Of a stretch of 36,693 bases of DNA, positions 8,277 through 16,773 are shown piece by piece. A program made the position numbers and the translations under genes. Source of the DNA: Ardenticatenales bacterium (GTDB lineage: Bacteria > Chloroflexota > Anaerolineae > Epilineales > Epilineaceae). Each line of letters starts with the position of its first letter. Positions within the stretch are counted from its first letter, which is position 1. The stretch is taken from contig JADYYS010000047.1 in NCBI GenBank assembly GCA_020853525.1, forward strand, positions 1 to 36,693. The letters run 5' to 3'. The notes under the pieces were generated by a model, which was not told where the DNA came from, ran no database searches, and worked only from the letters and a program-made list of their open reading frames with translations.

Positions 8277-11200
8277 TTGTCCCGCGCGCGCGCCGTCGTC
8301 GAGTCGATCGCCCTCACCGCCGTGCTCGTGCTGCCGTGGTACGTGGCGGTGTTCACCGAGCGCGTGTTCGAAGCCGAGAAGATGGCGGCGCTGCGGGCGC
8401 TCGCCCTGCCGGCGGCCGCAGCATGCATCGCCTACGGCGCGGCGTCCGGCCGGCGCGCGCGGCTCGCCGCGCGCTGGCGCACGACGCCCGCGGCAGCGCG
8501 CGGCCTGGCGGCGGCCGCTGCCCTGTTCTGGCTGGCCGAGGGGGTGGCGACGCTCACGTCGCGCGCACCGCACGTCAGCGTGCTCGGGAGCTACGACCGC
8601 GGCTTCGGCTGGCTGTCGACGACGGCGCTCGCCGTGCTGGCCGCCGGTGCGGCCGGCATCGCGGCGCGGCCGGGCGGCGGCCGGCGGCTGGCGTCGTTCA
8701 TCGGCGCCTCGATCCTGCCGCCCGCCCTGTACGGCATCGGCCAGCGCTTCGGCGCCGACCCGCTGCCGTGGTTCGGAGACGTCGTCACCCGCGTTTCAGG
8801 CTCCGCCGGCGCCAGCGTCATGCTCGGGGCGCACATCGCGCTGGCGCTGCCGTTCGCGCTCTGGGCGACGGCGTCGGCGTACGGGGCGGCGACGGTCGCC
8901 GAGGCGCGGCTGACGGATCGTTCGGCGGACGGCTCGACGGACGGCTCGACGGACGGCGCCCCGAATCACATCACGGACCAGCTCCGCCTGGCCGCGTGGC
9001 TGCTCATCGACGCGGCAGCGCTCGTCGCGCTCGTCCTCTCGGGCAGCCGCGGTCCCGCCCTGGCGGGGGCGGGCGCCCTCGGCATCACGGTCCTCGTCGT
9101 CGCGGCGCGCGCCGGGCAGCGCCGCCTGGCGATCGGCGCGGCAACCGTGGGCATCGTCGCTCTTGCCGCCATCGGCGCGTTGAACCGCCGGCCGGCCGCG
9201 TTCGGTCCGATCGCCCAACTGCCGCTCGTCGGCCGGCTGGCGTTCGCCCTCGACCCCGACAAGAGCACGACGCGCGTTCGGCTGCGGCTGTGGGAGGGCT
9301 CCGTCGCGGCGATCGGCGATCTGGACGCACGGACGCTCGTCGGGACCGGCCCGGAGACGATGCCGCTGACGTGGGCGACCCACTACCCGAGCATCCTGGC
9401 GTACGACGAGCCGCGCGGCTGGGTCCCCGACCGCGCCCACAACCTCTGGCTCGACCGCCTCCTCACGACGGGCGCGCTCGGCGCCGCGTCGCTGCTGGCG
9501 CTGATCGTCGCCGCGCTCGTCGCCGCCCTCGACGGCCTCGGCCTCGTCGCCGGCCGGCGCGGTGCGGCGGCGGCGGTCGCGACGTGGCTCGGGGCGGCGG
9601 CGGGAGCGGCGGCCGCCGCGCGCATCGCCGACGGCGGCTGGCGGTTGGCGGCGCCGGCGTTCGGGCTCGGGCTCGTGGGCGGGCTGGCCGTTTGGCTTGC
9701 GTTCGTCGCGATCCGACGCCCGCCCTTGAACGACCTGTCGCACCCCTCGCCCAATGCCGGGGGAGGGGTCGACGCGCGCCGGCGCGACGGGGGCGGGGGC
9801 CTTCCCGGACTACCCATCGCCGCCGTCGCGACGCTGACCGCCTTCGTCGTCGAGACGCAGGTCGGCTTCGTCGTGACGCCGACGGCGATCGTGCTCTGGC
9901 TGACGGTGGGGGCGCTCGTCGGGGCGGCGATGGGTGGGGGGCCGGAGGAACGGGCGGCAGACGCGCCAACGATCGGGGACGGGGCGTTTGCCGCCGCGCT
10001 GGTCGCCGTCACCGGCCTGTTCGACTTCGGTCGCAGCGGCCTCGTCGGGTCGGGCGCGCCGGGCGCGCTGGTGCTCGTCGGCCTGGCAAGCGGCGTCGTC
10101 GGTGCGGCAGTCGGCGGCGGGCGGCCGGGCGACGATCGACGGGCGCGAGCCACGCGCGGGGGTGCGACCGGACGGAGCCGGGACTGGGTCCGCATCGGCG
10201 TCGTGATCGCCGCCGCGGCGGTCGCGCACCGGCTGGCGCTGCGGCTCGGCACGGACGGGCCGTCCGACGCGGTGCCGGCGGCGGCGGCGACGGTGGGCGT
10301 CTGGGCGCTGGCGGTCGGAGGGCTCGTCGGGCTTCACACCGGCGCGCGCGGCGAGGAACGTCGCGGGTCGGCGCCGGCGACCGCCGTCGTCGCCGTTGCG
10401 ATCGCTGTCGCCGGCGCCATCGCGATCACGATGGCGACCGGCATCGCGCTTTCGACGACCGTTGCGGATGCGGCGTACAAGGAAGGCCGTTCGGCGTGGG
10501 AGGCGGCCGTGCCGGCGTGGCGCGAGCGGGGCGACGGCGGGCGGGCGGAGGCGCTGCTGGACGGGGCCGTGGAGCGCTACCGGCTGGCGGGGGCGCTGGC
10601 GCCGTGGGAGGCGCGCTACCGGCTGGCGCTCGGGATGGCGGAGGATGTGCGGGGGGATCTGCTGACGGAGGTGCTGACGGGTGAGCTCGAGCGCAGCGGG
10701 CGGGCGGATGCGACGGACGAGTACGCGGACGTCGACGTCGATGCAGACGTCGATGGCGTCGGGCCGTCGGTCGCCGACCTCGCGGAGCGCCGCGACGCGG
10801 CGTTCGATCGCGCCATGGCCGCCTTCGCGACCGCCCAACGGCTCGCGCCCGGCGATCCGGTCGCCCTGCTCGCGAAGGCCCGCGGACTCCGCCTCTGGGG
10901 CGACGTGACGCGCGAACCGACGCGCCGCGCCGCGCGCCTCGCGCTGGCGCGCGCGGCATACGCGGCGGTTCGGTCGTCGGCGCCGAACTGGCCGGAGGTG
11001 CGGAGCGAGGCGGCGACGGTCGAGCTCCTGGACGGCGACGTCAAGGCCGCCCGCGCGCTGGCCGAGCAGGCGCTGGCGCTGGACGGCTTCTACTACCAGG
11101 GCTGGAAGACGATCGCCCAGGCCCGGCTGGCCGACGCGGACCCGGCCGGTGCGGCCGAGGCATGGGCGCACTACTTCGACGACCCGCGCAACGCCGGCGA

Positions 11201-11456
11201 CGTGGCCGCGCTCCGCGCGTACGCGGCGGCGCAGCTGCAGGCGGGCGACGCGACCGGCGCGCTCGACACCGCGCAGGCCGTCGTCCGGCTGGCGCCCGAC
11301 GACGCGCGGGCGTGGGCCGACCTGGCCGTGCTGCGCGACCGCGCGGGCGACCGGCGCGGGGCGATCGAGGCGGCGGAGCGGGCGGCGGGGCTCAGCCCGG
11401 CGGATGCCGGGATTCGGCAATGGTTGGACGGCCTCAGCGCGCCGGAACGCCCCTGA
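8277..11456 (+). CDS. O-antigen ligase-like membrane protein with C-terminal TPR repeats
   Basis: About 1059 residues if TTG 8277 is the start; GAGG lies 12 nt upstream and the first hydrophobic helix follows soon after, but the frame is open further upstream. Multiple membrane helices surround a Wzy_C/O-antigen-ligase core: RVRLRLWEGSVAAI (about residue 334) and the loop VPDRAHNLWLDRLLTTGALG (about 384-403) are the family's conserved Arg and His-Asn positions. More helices follow. From about residue 760 the protein is soluble, with TPR helices (ALLDGAVERYRLAGALAPWEARY, ALAEQALALDGFYYQGWKTIAQARLA, ALDTAQAVVRLAPDDARAWADLAVLRDRAGD). Such proteins polymerise or transfer lipid-linked glycans, or glycosylate proteins. 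Insertions include an in-frame palindrome at 9742-9769 and an Asp/Val repeat near 10720. It overlaps the convergent Kelch gene by 23 bp. Confidence 0.8.
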   Translation: MSRARAVVESIALTAVLVLPWYVAVFTERVFEAEKMAALRALALPAAAACIAYGAASGRRARLAARWRTTPAAARGLAAAAALFWLAEGVATLTSRAPHVSVLGSYDRGFGWLSTTALAVLAAGAAGIAARPGGGRRLASFIGASILPPALYGIGQRFGADPLPWFGDVVTRVSGSAGASVMLGAHIALALPFALWATASAYGAATVAEARLTDRSADGSTDGSTDGAPNHITDQLRLAAWLLIDAAALVALVLSGSRGPALAGAGALGITVLVVAARAGQRRLAIGAATVGIVALAAIGALNRRPAAFGPIAQLPLVGRLAFALDPDKSTTRVRLRLWEGSVAAIGDLDARTLVGTGPETMPLTWATHYPSILAYDEPRGWVPDRAHNLWLDRLLTTGALGAASLLALIVAALVAALDGLGLVAGRRGAAAAVATWLGAAAGAAAAARIADGGWRLAAPAFGLGLVGGLAVWLAFVAIRRPPLNDLSHPSPNAGGGVDARRRDGGGGLPGLPIAAVATLTAFVVETQVGFVVTPTAIVLWLTVGALVGAAMGGGPEERAADAPTIGDGAFAAALVAVTGLFDFGRSGLVGSGAPGALVLVGLASGVVGAAVGGGRPGDDRRARATRGGATGRSRDWVRIGVVIAAAAVAHRLALRLGTDGPSDAVPAAAATVGVWALAVGGLVGLHTGARGEERRGSAPATAVVAVAIAVAGAIAITMATGIALSTTVADAAYKEGRSAWEAAVPAWRERGDGGRAEALLDGAVERYRLAGALAPWEARYRLALGMAEDVRGDLLTEVLTGELERSGRADATDEYADVDVDADVDGVGPSVADLAERRDAAFDRAMAAFATAQRLAPGDPVALLAKARGLRLWGDVTREPTRRAARLALARAAYAAVRSSAPNWPEVRSEAATVELLDGDVKAARALAEQALALDGFYYQGWKTIAQARLADADPAGAAEAWAHYFDDPRNAGDVAALRAYAAAQLQAGDATGALDTAQAVVRLAPDDARAWADLAVLRDRAGDRRGAIEAAERAAGLSPADAGIRQWLDGLSAPERP
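8928..8960. repeat. In-frame 12-bp tandem repeat
   Basis: GACGGCTCGACG occurs at 8928-8939 and 8940-8951, followed by a partial third copy GACGGCGCC. It encodes a DGSTDGSTDG linker between two membrane segments of the O-antigen-ligase-like protein. Confidence 0.8.
9742..9769. repeat. Palindromic repeat element inside coding sequence
   Basis: ACCCCTCGCCC (9742-9752) pairs with GGGGGAGGGGT (9759-9769) around AATGCC with one mismatch. It encodes HPSPNAGGG within the O-antigen-ligase-like protein. CCCTC...GAGGG hairpins of this form are a common dispersed repeat in many GC-rich bacteria; assignment as a mobile repeat is inference. Confidence 0.55.
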
Positions 11457-13137
11457 ACGTCGACGGCAGGTAGATCTTGCCGCCCACCGGCGGCGGCACG
11501 TCCGTCGGGGTCACAAGGATTGCGAGGGCGAAGTCCCGGACGGGCTGCGCGGCCAGCTGGGCGGCGGTCACGGCGAACGACTGCGGCGCGTAGCCGACGG
11601 CCGAGACCGAGATCCGATCGATCAACGGCACGTACTGCGCCGGGACGAGGAGGCTGTAGCGCCCGTCGGCGTCGGTGACGGCCGAGAACGGCTGGCGCGG
11701 CACGGACAGGCCGACGGCCACCGTCGCACCCGGCACGGGACTGCCGTCGGCGGCGATCGTGACGCGACCCGTGACGGTCAGGTCGGCGGGCACGGGCGTC
11801 CCGACGGGCGTTTGCGTGCGCCCCGGCTCCGGCGTGTCCGTTTCCGCGGGTTCGGATGTGTTCGTCCTGGTCGGCGCACCGGTCGGGGCGACGGTCGCGC
11901 CTCTCGTCGGGGTGGCCGTCGGGACGACCGTGCCGCCGGTGCACAGCAGCCCCCATGCCTCGCGCTTGGACGAGCCGTTGGACTCGCCGCCGTAGAACAC
12001 GGCCATGTCGCCGGCCTCGGTGTCGCTGGCGGCACCGGCCAGGTAGGCGAGGCCGAGCGGCGCCGTGCCGGTGGGTGTGACGGGCTTCCACGCAGGCGGG
12101 TCGACGGAGAGGTCGAGCACGGCCATGTCGTCGAGGGCGTCGCTGCCGTTGCGCGAGCCGCCGTAGATCACCATCCAGCGCAGGCCGGGCAGGTAGACGG
12201 CGGCGTGGTCGAAGCGGCGGCCCGGCACGCGGCCGGTGGGCGTGACGGACTGCCACTTGGCGCCGTTCCAGTCGGACGACAGGTCGAGCGACCAGACGTC
12301 GTTGCGGCCCGTCCGGTAGTCCGTCGTGCCGCCGAAGACGATCATCCGCTTGCCGGCCGCGTCGTAGACGGCCGAGTGCCCGAAGCGGGCGATCGGCGAA
12401 CCGGGCAAGTCGGTGCTCGTCCATGTCATCGGCGACGCGCCGAGGTGCAGCACGTTCAGCACCTTCACGGCGGTCCGCGTCTCCGTGCCGGTCCGGCCGC
12501 CGAACAGGACCATCGCGTCGCCTTCCGGCCAGTAGACGGCCGAGGCATCCGTCAGCGGGCCGACGTCCGTGGGCAGCGCGACCCACGTGCCCGTGCTGCC
12601 GCTGAGCGTGAGCACCGCGCCGTTCTTCACGACGCCCTGCGGCGCGAGCGTCTCCAGCCGCCCGTCCGCGCGCCCGCCCGCCGTGAGCGGTGAGCGCCAC
12701 GTGAACGTGCCGCCGCCCGAGAGACTGTCGATCCCGCCGTACGTGACGACCTGCGCTCCGCTCTCCGCGCGGCGGGTGACGGCCATGTGCTCGCCCCGCT
12801 TGCCCGGCGAGGCGCCCGAGGCCGTCACGGTCTCCCACAAGCCGTCGGGGCTGGTGATCGAGAGGTCGAGCAGCGCGACGTCGTCCTTGACCTCGCCGCT
12901 GCCGCGGTCGTTGCGGATCCCGCCGTACGTGAGGACGCCGCGGCCGGGCACCGGGACGAGGACGTGGTTGCTGATCTCGTCGCCCCGCGAGAGGCGCTGC
13001 CACTCGCACGCGGCGCCCTGCGCCAGCGGCGCGGCGGTGGTCCGAATCGCCCCCTGTGCGGCGGCGACGACGCCGAGGAGCGTTGCCAGCGCGACAAGTC
13101 CGACGCCCGATGTGCGACGATCGTCGGTACGGAACAT
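11434..13137 (-). CDS. Secreted Kelch-repeat protein with C-terminal carboxypeptidase-regulatory-like domain
   Basis: 567 residues from the ATG at 13137, chosen because AGGGAG lies 7-8 nt upstream and a signal peptide follows (MFRTDDRRTSGVGLVALATLLGVV); the longer open frame upstream lacks features. The mature protein has Kelch/galactose-oxidase-like blades, each with a GG doublet: VLTYGGIRND, QVVTYGGIDS, MVLFGGRTG, MIVFGGTTDY, MVIYGGSRNG and MAVFYGGESN. A P/T/E-rich spacer follows. The last 90 residues (VTGRVTIAADGSPVPGATV...TDADGRYSLLV) match the beta-sandwich of carboxypeptidase-regulatory domains. Extracellular binding or carbohydrate recognition is plausible. The gene converges on the O-antigen-ligase-like gene with overlapping 3' ends. 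Confidence 0.82.
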   Translation of the reverse strand: MFRTDDRRTSGVGLVALATLLGVVAAAQGAIRTTAAPLAQGAACEWQRLSRGDEISNHVLVPVPGRGVLTYGGIRNDRGSGEVKDDVALLDLSITSPDGLWETVTASGASPGKRGEHMAVTRRAESGAQVVTYGGIDSLSGGGTFTWRSPLTAGGRADGRLETLAPQGVVKNGAVLTLSGSTGTWVALPTDVGPLTDASAVYWPEGDAMVLFGGRTGTETRTAVKVLNVLHLGASPMTWTSTDLPGSPIARFGHSAVYDAAGKRMIVFGGTTDYRTGRNDVWSLDLSSDWNGAKWQSVTPTGRVPGRRFDHAAVYLPGLRWMVIYGGSRNGSDALDDMAVLDLSVDPPAWKPVTPTGTAPLGLAYLAGAASDTEAGDMAVFYGGESNGSSKREAWGLLCTGGTVVPTATPTRGATVAPTGAPTRTNTSEPAETDTPEPGRTQTPVGTPVPADLTVTGRVTIAADGSPVPGATVAVGLSVPRQPFSAVTDADGRYSLLVPAQYVPLIDRISVSAVGYAPQSFAVTAAQLAAQPVRDFALAILVTPTDVPPPVGGKIYLPSTFRGVPAR

Positions 13138-13209
13138 GGCACGCTCCCTTGCCTGGACCGGCTCGCGAATCGGCGAGGTGGATCGACGAGATAGTATATC
13201 CTCCCGGAG

Positions 13210-14007
13210 ATGGGCTGTAAACCACTTCCCCGGCGCTCCGCATGGCCCCGGCACACCCCATGGCCCGCCCTCGTCGCCAGCGCCGTCGTCCTTGCCGCCG
13301 CCGCCCTCGCGCTGCGCTCCTTCGCCGCCCACGATCCGCTGCGGCGCAGCTGGCGCGCGATCGAGGGGCGGACCTACACCATGCGCGGCGAGTCGCGCGT
13401 CCAGCGCGGCGCGGTCACGACACGCTTTCGCGTCGCCGGCACAGGGGATGGCGCAGGGCGGCTTGCGATCGACATCGCCCCGACGAGCGCCGACGTCGCT
13501 TCCGACCCCGCGGTCGGAGCCACGGCCGTGACCACCGCGACCGCCACGACCTCCGTCACCGCCGGGACCAGCGTCACCGCGGCGTACACGATCGACGGCC
13601 CGACCGTCGTCGCGCGCGATGGCGTCACGATTCCGCTGCGGGCGCTCGGCGCGCGCCTTCCGGTCGGCGATCCGCTCGTCCTGCTGGCCACCGCCCATGC
13701 CCCGCGCGCCGGCGCGCTCGAGCTCATCGGCGATCGACCGTGCCGGCGGGTCGACTTCGTCGTGGGCGCACGGGCGTATGGGACGTGGTGGGAGGCGCAT
13801 CCGGCCTACCTGCCGGTGAACGCGAACGCGGGGGGGCTCTGGACGTTCGAGGGCGAGGGGACGGCCTGGATCGATCCGGTGACGGAGCGGCCGTGCCGGA
13901 TCGCGGCGGCGGTGCGGCTGCCGCGGGTGGTGGACGACTCGGCGGGGCGGGGCGCGGTCGACTGGACGTACGCGTGGGGGGATGATCGCCGTCGCGATCA
14001 GCGGTGA
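13210..14007 (+). CDS. Membrane-anchored or secreted protein of unknown function
   Basis: 265 residues. An N-terminal positively charged stretch and one hydrophobic helix (WPALVASAVVLAAAALAL, about 18-36) indicate export or membrane anchoring. The remainder is beta-rich (TYTMRGESRVQRGAVTTRFRVAG, LWTFEGEGTAWIDP) with an Ala/Thr/Val low-complexity stretch at about residues 100-120. The general look resembles lipoprotein-carrier or outer-layer beta proteins, but no family is recognised. GGAG sits immediately before the ATG, and a TATA-like stretch (TAGTATATCC) lies only about 15 bp upstream, so the transcript leader would be very short. It diverges from the Kelch gene across a 72-bp gap. Confidence 0.65.
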   Translation: MGCKPLPRRSAWPRHTPWPALVASAVVLAAAALALRSFAAHDPLRRSWRAIEGRTYTMRGESRVQRGAVTTRFRVAGTGDGAGRLAIDIAPTSADVASDPAVGATAVTTATATTSVTAGTSVTAAYTIDGPTVVARDGVTIPLRALGARLPVGDPLVLLATAHAPRAGALELIGDRPCRRVDFVVGARAYGTWWEAHPAYLPVNANAGGLWTFEGEGTAWIDPVTERPCRIAAAVRLPRVVDDSAGRGAVDWTYAWGDDRRRDQR

Positions 14008-14130
14008 CCGGCAACGGTTGCCGCGCCCCCCCTCGTCTGACTATCATCCCAACCGAACGACGTTCCCCTGCCCGGGTCCGTCCGGCATTCCGTTGGTCGG
14101 GGAGCATCGAATCGAGGAGGGGAGCCCATC

Positions 14131-14796
14131 ATGCGCACGCACCCGCAGGACCTGCAGGTGATGAACACGCCCGAACTGCGCGCCCGCCGCGCCCGCCGCC
14201 GCACATGGCTCGCCGCCGCCGCCGCGACGGCCCTCGCCGCCGGGCTGGCCGGCGGTTGGACGACGCGCGACGTCGAAGCCCACGCGCCGCTGCAGCGCTA
14301 CTACCCGCCCTATCCGCGCAACCCCTATCCCCCGTCGTATCCTCCGTATCCGTGCTATCAGTGTCCGCCGGGGTACATCTACTACCCCAGCGGCTGCGCG
14401 ACGCCTTTCGCGCCGCCGCCGCCCGAGATGACGACGCTGCCGATCCCGCCCGGCGTGACGATGCCGCCCCCGCCGATCGGCACGCCCGCCACGGCGACCG
14501 CACCGGTGCCGCCGGCACCCCCGCCCGGCGCGGGGATCCCGACGCCGACGCCCGGCGGCGCAGCGGCCGGGATCGAGTACAAGGTCTGCCCGCAGAAGCA
14601 GTACGACATCCCGAAGGTCATCCAGGACCAGGCGATGGCCGAGCCGTGGACGATCTACGGCTATGGGATGAAGCGCAACCCGAACGTGCCGTACCACCCG
14701 CTCTACAACAGCTATCGCCACTGGCTCTCGACGCAGAACATGAACATGCCCTACAGCGTCTGCAACCCGGCGATCTGGAAGGCGGGCTGCCCGTAA
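14131..14796 (+). CDS. Proline/tyrosine-rich secreted protein
   Basis: 221 residues with AGGAGG about 10 nt before the ATG. An RRARRRTW basic patch precedes one hydrophobic segment (LAAAAATALAAGLAGGW), indicating export; the twin arginines are not in a full Tat consensus. The mature part opens with a Pro/Tyr-rich tract (RYYPPYPRNPYPPSYPPYPCY), then a P/T/A linker, then a folded-looking C-terminal region with KVCPQKQYDIPKVIQDQAMAEPW and four cysteines overall that could cross-link. I do not recognise a family; a cell-wall or surface structural role is inference. The next gene begins about 70 bp downstream. Confidence 0.75.
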   Translation: MRTHPQDLQVMNTPELRARRARRRTWLAAAAATALAAGLAGGWTTRDVEAHAPLQRYYPPYPRNPYPPSYPPYPCYQCPPGYIYYPSGCATPFAPPPPEMTTLPIPPGVTMPPPPIGTPATATAPVPPAPPPGAGIPTPTPGGAAAGIEYKVCPQKQYDIPKVIQDQAMAEPWTIYGYGMKRNPNVPYHPLYNSYRHWLSTQNMNMPYSVCNPAIWKAGCP

Positions 14797-14867
14797 CCGG
14801 ATCGTCCGCTGCGCCGATTGCGACGACTGCGCTCGCCGCGCCGCCCCTCGGCGCCGGGAGCGCGGTC

Positions 14868-15782
14868 GTGGCGATCGGCGGCAACGCGCTCGAGCGCGCC
14901 GCGGGCGACGACGCATGGCAGCTGGCGCGCGCCACGGCCGATCGTCTGGCCGACCTGGTGGCCGACGGCGCGCGGCTCGTCGTCACGCACGGCAACGGCC
15001 CGCAGGTCGGTCGGGCGCTCCGGCGGGCCAGCATGGCGGAAGCCGAGATCGAGCCGCTGCCGATGGCGATCGCGGTGGCGCAGACGCAGGGCGAGATCGG
15101 TTTCCAGCTCGTGCGGAGCCTGGCGGATGCCCTCGCGGCGCGCGGGATCGAGCGTCCGGTCGCAGCGATCATCACCCAGGTGCTCGTCGATGCGGACGAT
15201 CCGGCGTTCACGGCCCCCGACAAGCCGATCGGCGAATGGATGAGCGAGGAACGGTCGCGGCGGATGGCGCGGGTGCGGGGTTGGCAGTTCATCCATGACC
15301 CGGCGCGCGGCTGGCGGCGGATCGTCGCCTCGCCCGAGCCGCGGGCGATCCTCGAGCTGCCGTTGATCCGCGCGCTCGTCGACGGCGGCGCGGTCGTCGT
15401 GGCGGCCGGGGGCGGCGGGGTGCCGGTGGTCCGTGGGGCGGACGGTCGGTTCGACGGCGTGCCGGCGGTGATCGACAAGGACCTGACGTCGGCGCTGTTG
15501 GCGACGGGGCTCGGTGCGGAGAGGCTGTTCATCGTGACCGGCGTGGCCAAGGTGGCGCTGGACTACGGCACGCCGGACGAGCGGCCGCTCGATCGGCTGA
15601 CGGCGGGCGAGGCGGCGGCGCATCTGGCGGCCGGCCAGTTCCCGCCGGGGTCGATGGGGCCGAAGATCGAGGCGGCGGTGTCCTTCGTCGCCCGCGGCGG
15701 GGGGGCGACGGCGACGATCACGGATATCGAGCACATCGCGGGGGCGTGGCGGTGGGAGGCGGGGACGCATGTGGTGGGGTGA
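14868..15782 (+). CDS. arcC: Carbamate kinase
   Basis: About 304 residues from GTG 14868, which has GGGAG 7 nt upstream and gives the family-typical N-terminus AIGGNALERA. Family motifs are in order: GGNAL, THGNGPQVG (about 43-51), QTQGEIGFQL, DKPIGEWM, VVAAGGGGVPV, VIDKDLTSALLA and MGPKIEAAV near the C-terminus. The enzyme makes ATP and carbamate from carbamoyl phosphate and ADP in the cytoplasm. The usual partners (arginine deiminase, catabolic ornithine transcarbamylase) are absent here, so it may serve purine or allantoin catabolism or be a lone copy. The frame is open upstream of 14868, but no better start is seen. The next gene's start overlaps its 3' end by 14 bp. Confidence 0.9.
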   Translation: MAIGGNALERAAGDDAWQLARATADRLADLVADGARLVVTHGNGPQVGRALRRASMAEAEIEPLPMAIAVAQTQGEIGFQLVRSLADALAARGIERPVAAIITQVLVDADDPAFTAPDKPIGEWMSEERSRRMARVRGWQFIHDPARGWRRIVASPEPRAILELPLIRALVDGGAVVVAAGGGGVPVVRGADGRFDGVPAVIDKDLTSALLATGLGAERLFIVTGVAKVALDYGTPDERPLDRLTAGEAAAHLAAGQFPPGSMGPKIEAAVSFVARGGGATATITDIEHIAGAWRWEAGTHVVG

Positions 15783-16773
15783 GGGTCTTGACCACCCAAC
15801 GCGGCTCGGCCATCATCGGCATCCTGTGACCCTCTTGCCTGCCCATCAGAGTCGCCGCACCAATGTACGCTGCGCCTTGGCGCGCGCCGCGGCGGCGCTG
15901 TTCATCTGCGCGACGCTGGCCGCTTGTACGTCCCCCGCCGCCGACGACCTGCGCGCCCAGCGTCCCGACGCCGCCCCCGCGATCGAGGTCGAGGGGGCGG
16001 TCGACGTGGGCGGCGCGCCGGCCTTCGTCGACGACGCCCCGACGGCCCCCGCCGCGATGCCGGACGCGGGCTCGGCGGCAGCCGAGCGGGACGACACGGG
16101 CTGGCGCGAGGTGGAGAGCGGCATCGTGACGCGGGTGATGGCGGCGCGGGATGGGGCCGGCACGATCGTCGACCGGCCGTTCATCGTGCGCGTCGATCCG
16201 GCGACCCAGCCGTTCGACGTCGCCTATCGGCCGGGGACGCCGCAGTCGCTGGCCGCCTGGCAGGCCGAGACCGGGGCGACGGTCGTCGTGAACGGGGGCT
16301 ACTTCACCGAGGAGAACGTGGCCACCGGGCTGATCGTCGCGGGCGGCATCCCGAGCGGGGCGAGCTACGGCGACTTCGCCGGCATGTTCGCCGTGACGGA
16401 CGCCGGGCCCGAGGTGCGCTGGCTGGCCGAGCGGCCGTTCGATCCCGCCGAGGCGCTGACCGCCGCGGTCCAGTCGTTCCCGATCCTCGTCCGGCCCGAC
16501 GGGACGGCGGCCTACCCCGAGGACAACGGCGAGGCGGCCCGGCGGACGGTCATCGGGCAGGATCGCGCCGGGCGGATCGTGCTGATCGTCATGCCGCTGG
16601 GTGGGTTCTCCTTGCACGCGCTGTCCGAGTGGCTGGCCGCGGCGGTCGAGCTCGACCTGCGGATCGCGTTCAACCTGGATGGCGGGGCGTCGAGCGGGCT
16701 GCTCATGGCCGACGGGTCGGGCGAGCCGGCGCTCGTCGGCGTGCCGGCGGTGATCCTGGTGGGAGGACGATGA
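15769..16773 (+). CDS. Lipoprotein with phosphodiester glycosidase (NAGPA-like) domain
   Basis: Up to 334 residues. The ATG at 15769 has GGAGG 9-10 nt upstream but gives a long pre-signal segment; in-frame GTG 15826 would give a more usual signal peptide, so the start is uncertain. The hydrophobic stretch ends in a lipobox (ATLAAC), predicting lipid anchoring outside the membrane. The C-terminal two thirds match the phosphodiester glycosidase fold of N-acetylglucosamine-1-phosphodiester alpha-N-acetylglucosaminidase relatives: VVVNGGYFTEEN, RRTVIGQDRAGRIVLIV, and the signature AFNLDGGASSGLL near the end. Members cleave sugar phosphodiesters in cell-wall or glycan substrates. The stop overlaps the next start (ATGA). 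Confidence 0.8.
   Translation: MWWGEGLDHPTRLGHHRHPVTLLPAHQSRRTNVRCALARAAAALFICATLAACTSPAADDLRAQRPDAAPAIEVEGAVDVGGAPAFVDDAPTAPAAMPDAGSAAAERDDTGWREVESGIVTRVMAARDGAGTIVDRPFIVRVDPATQPFDVAYRPGTPQSLAAWQAETGATVVVNGGYFTEENVATGLIVAGGIPSGASYGDFAGMFAVTDAGPEVRWLAERPFDPAEALTAAVQSFPILVRPDGTAAYPEDNGEAARRTVIGQDRAGRIVLIVMPLGGFSLHALSEWLAAAVELDLRIAFNLDGGASSGLLMADGSGEPALVGVPAVILVGGR

Noticed and set aside
13138-13800. N-terminal extension of the Kelch gene up to 13800
   Set aside because: The extra residues are compositionally like antisense sequence, and the signal peptide with a good Shine-Dalgarno begins at 13137.
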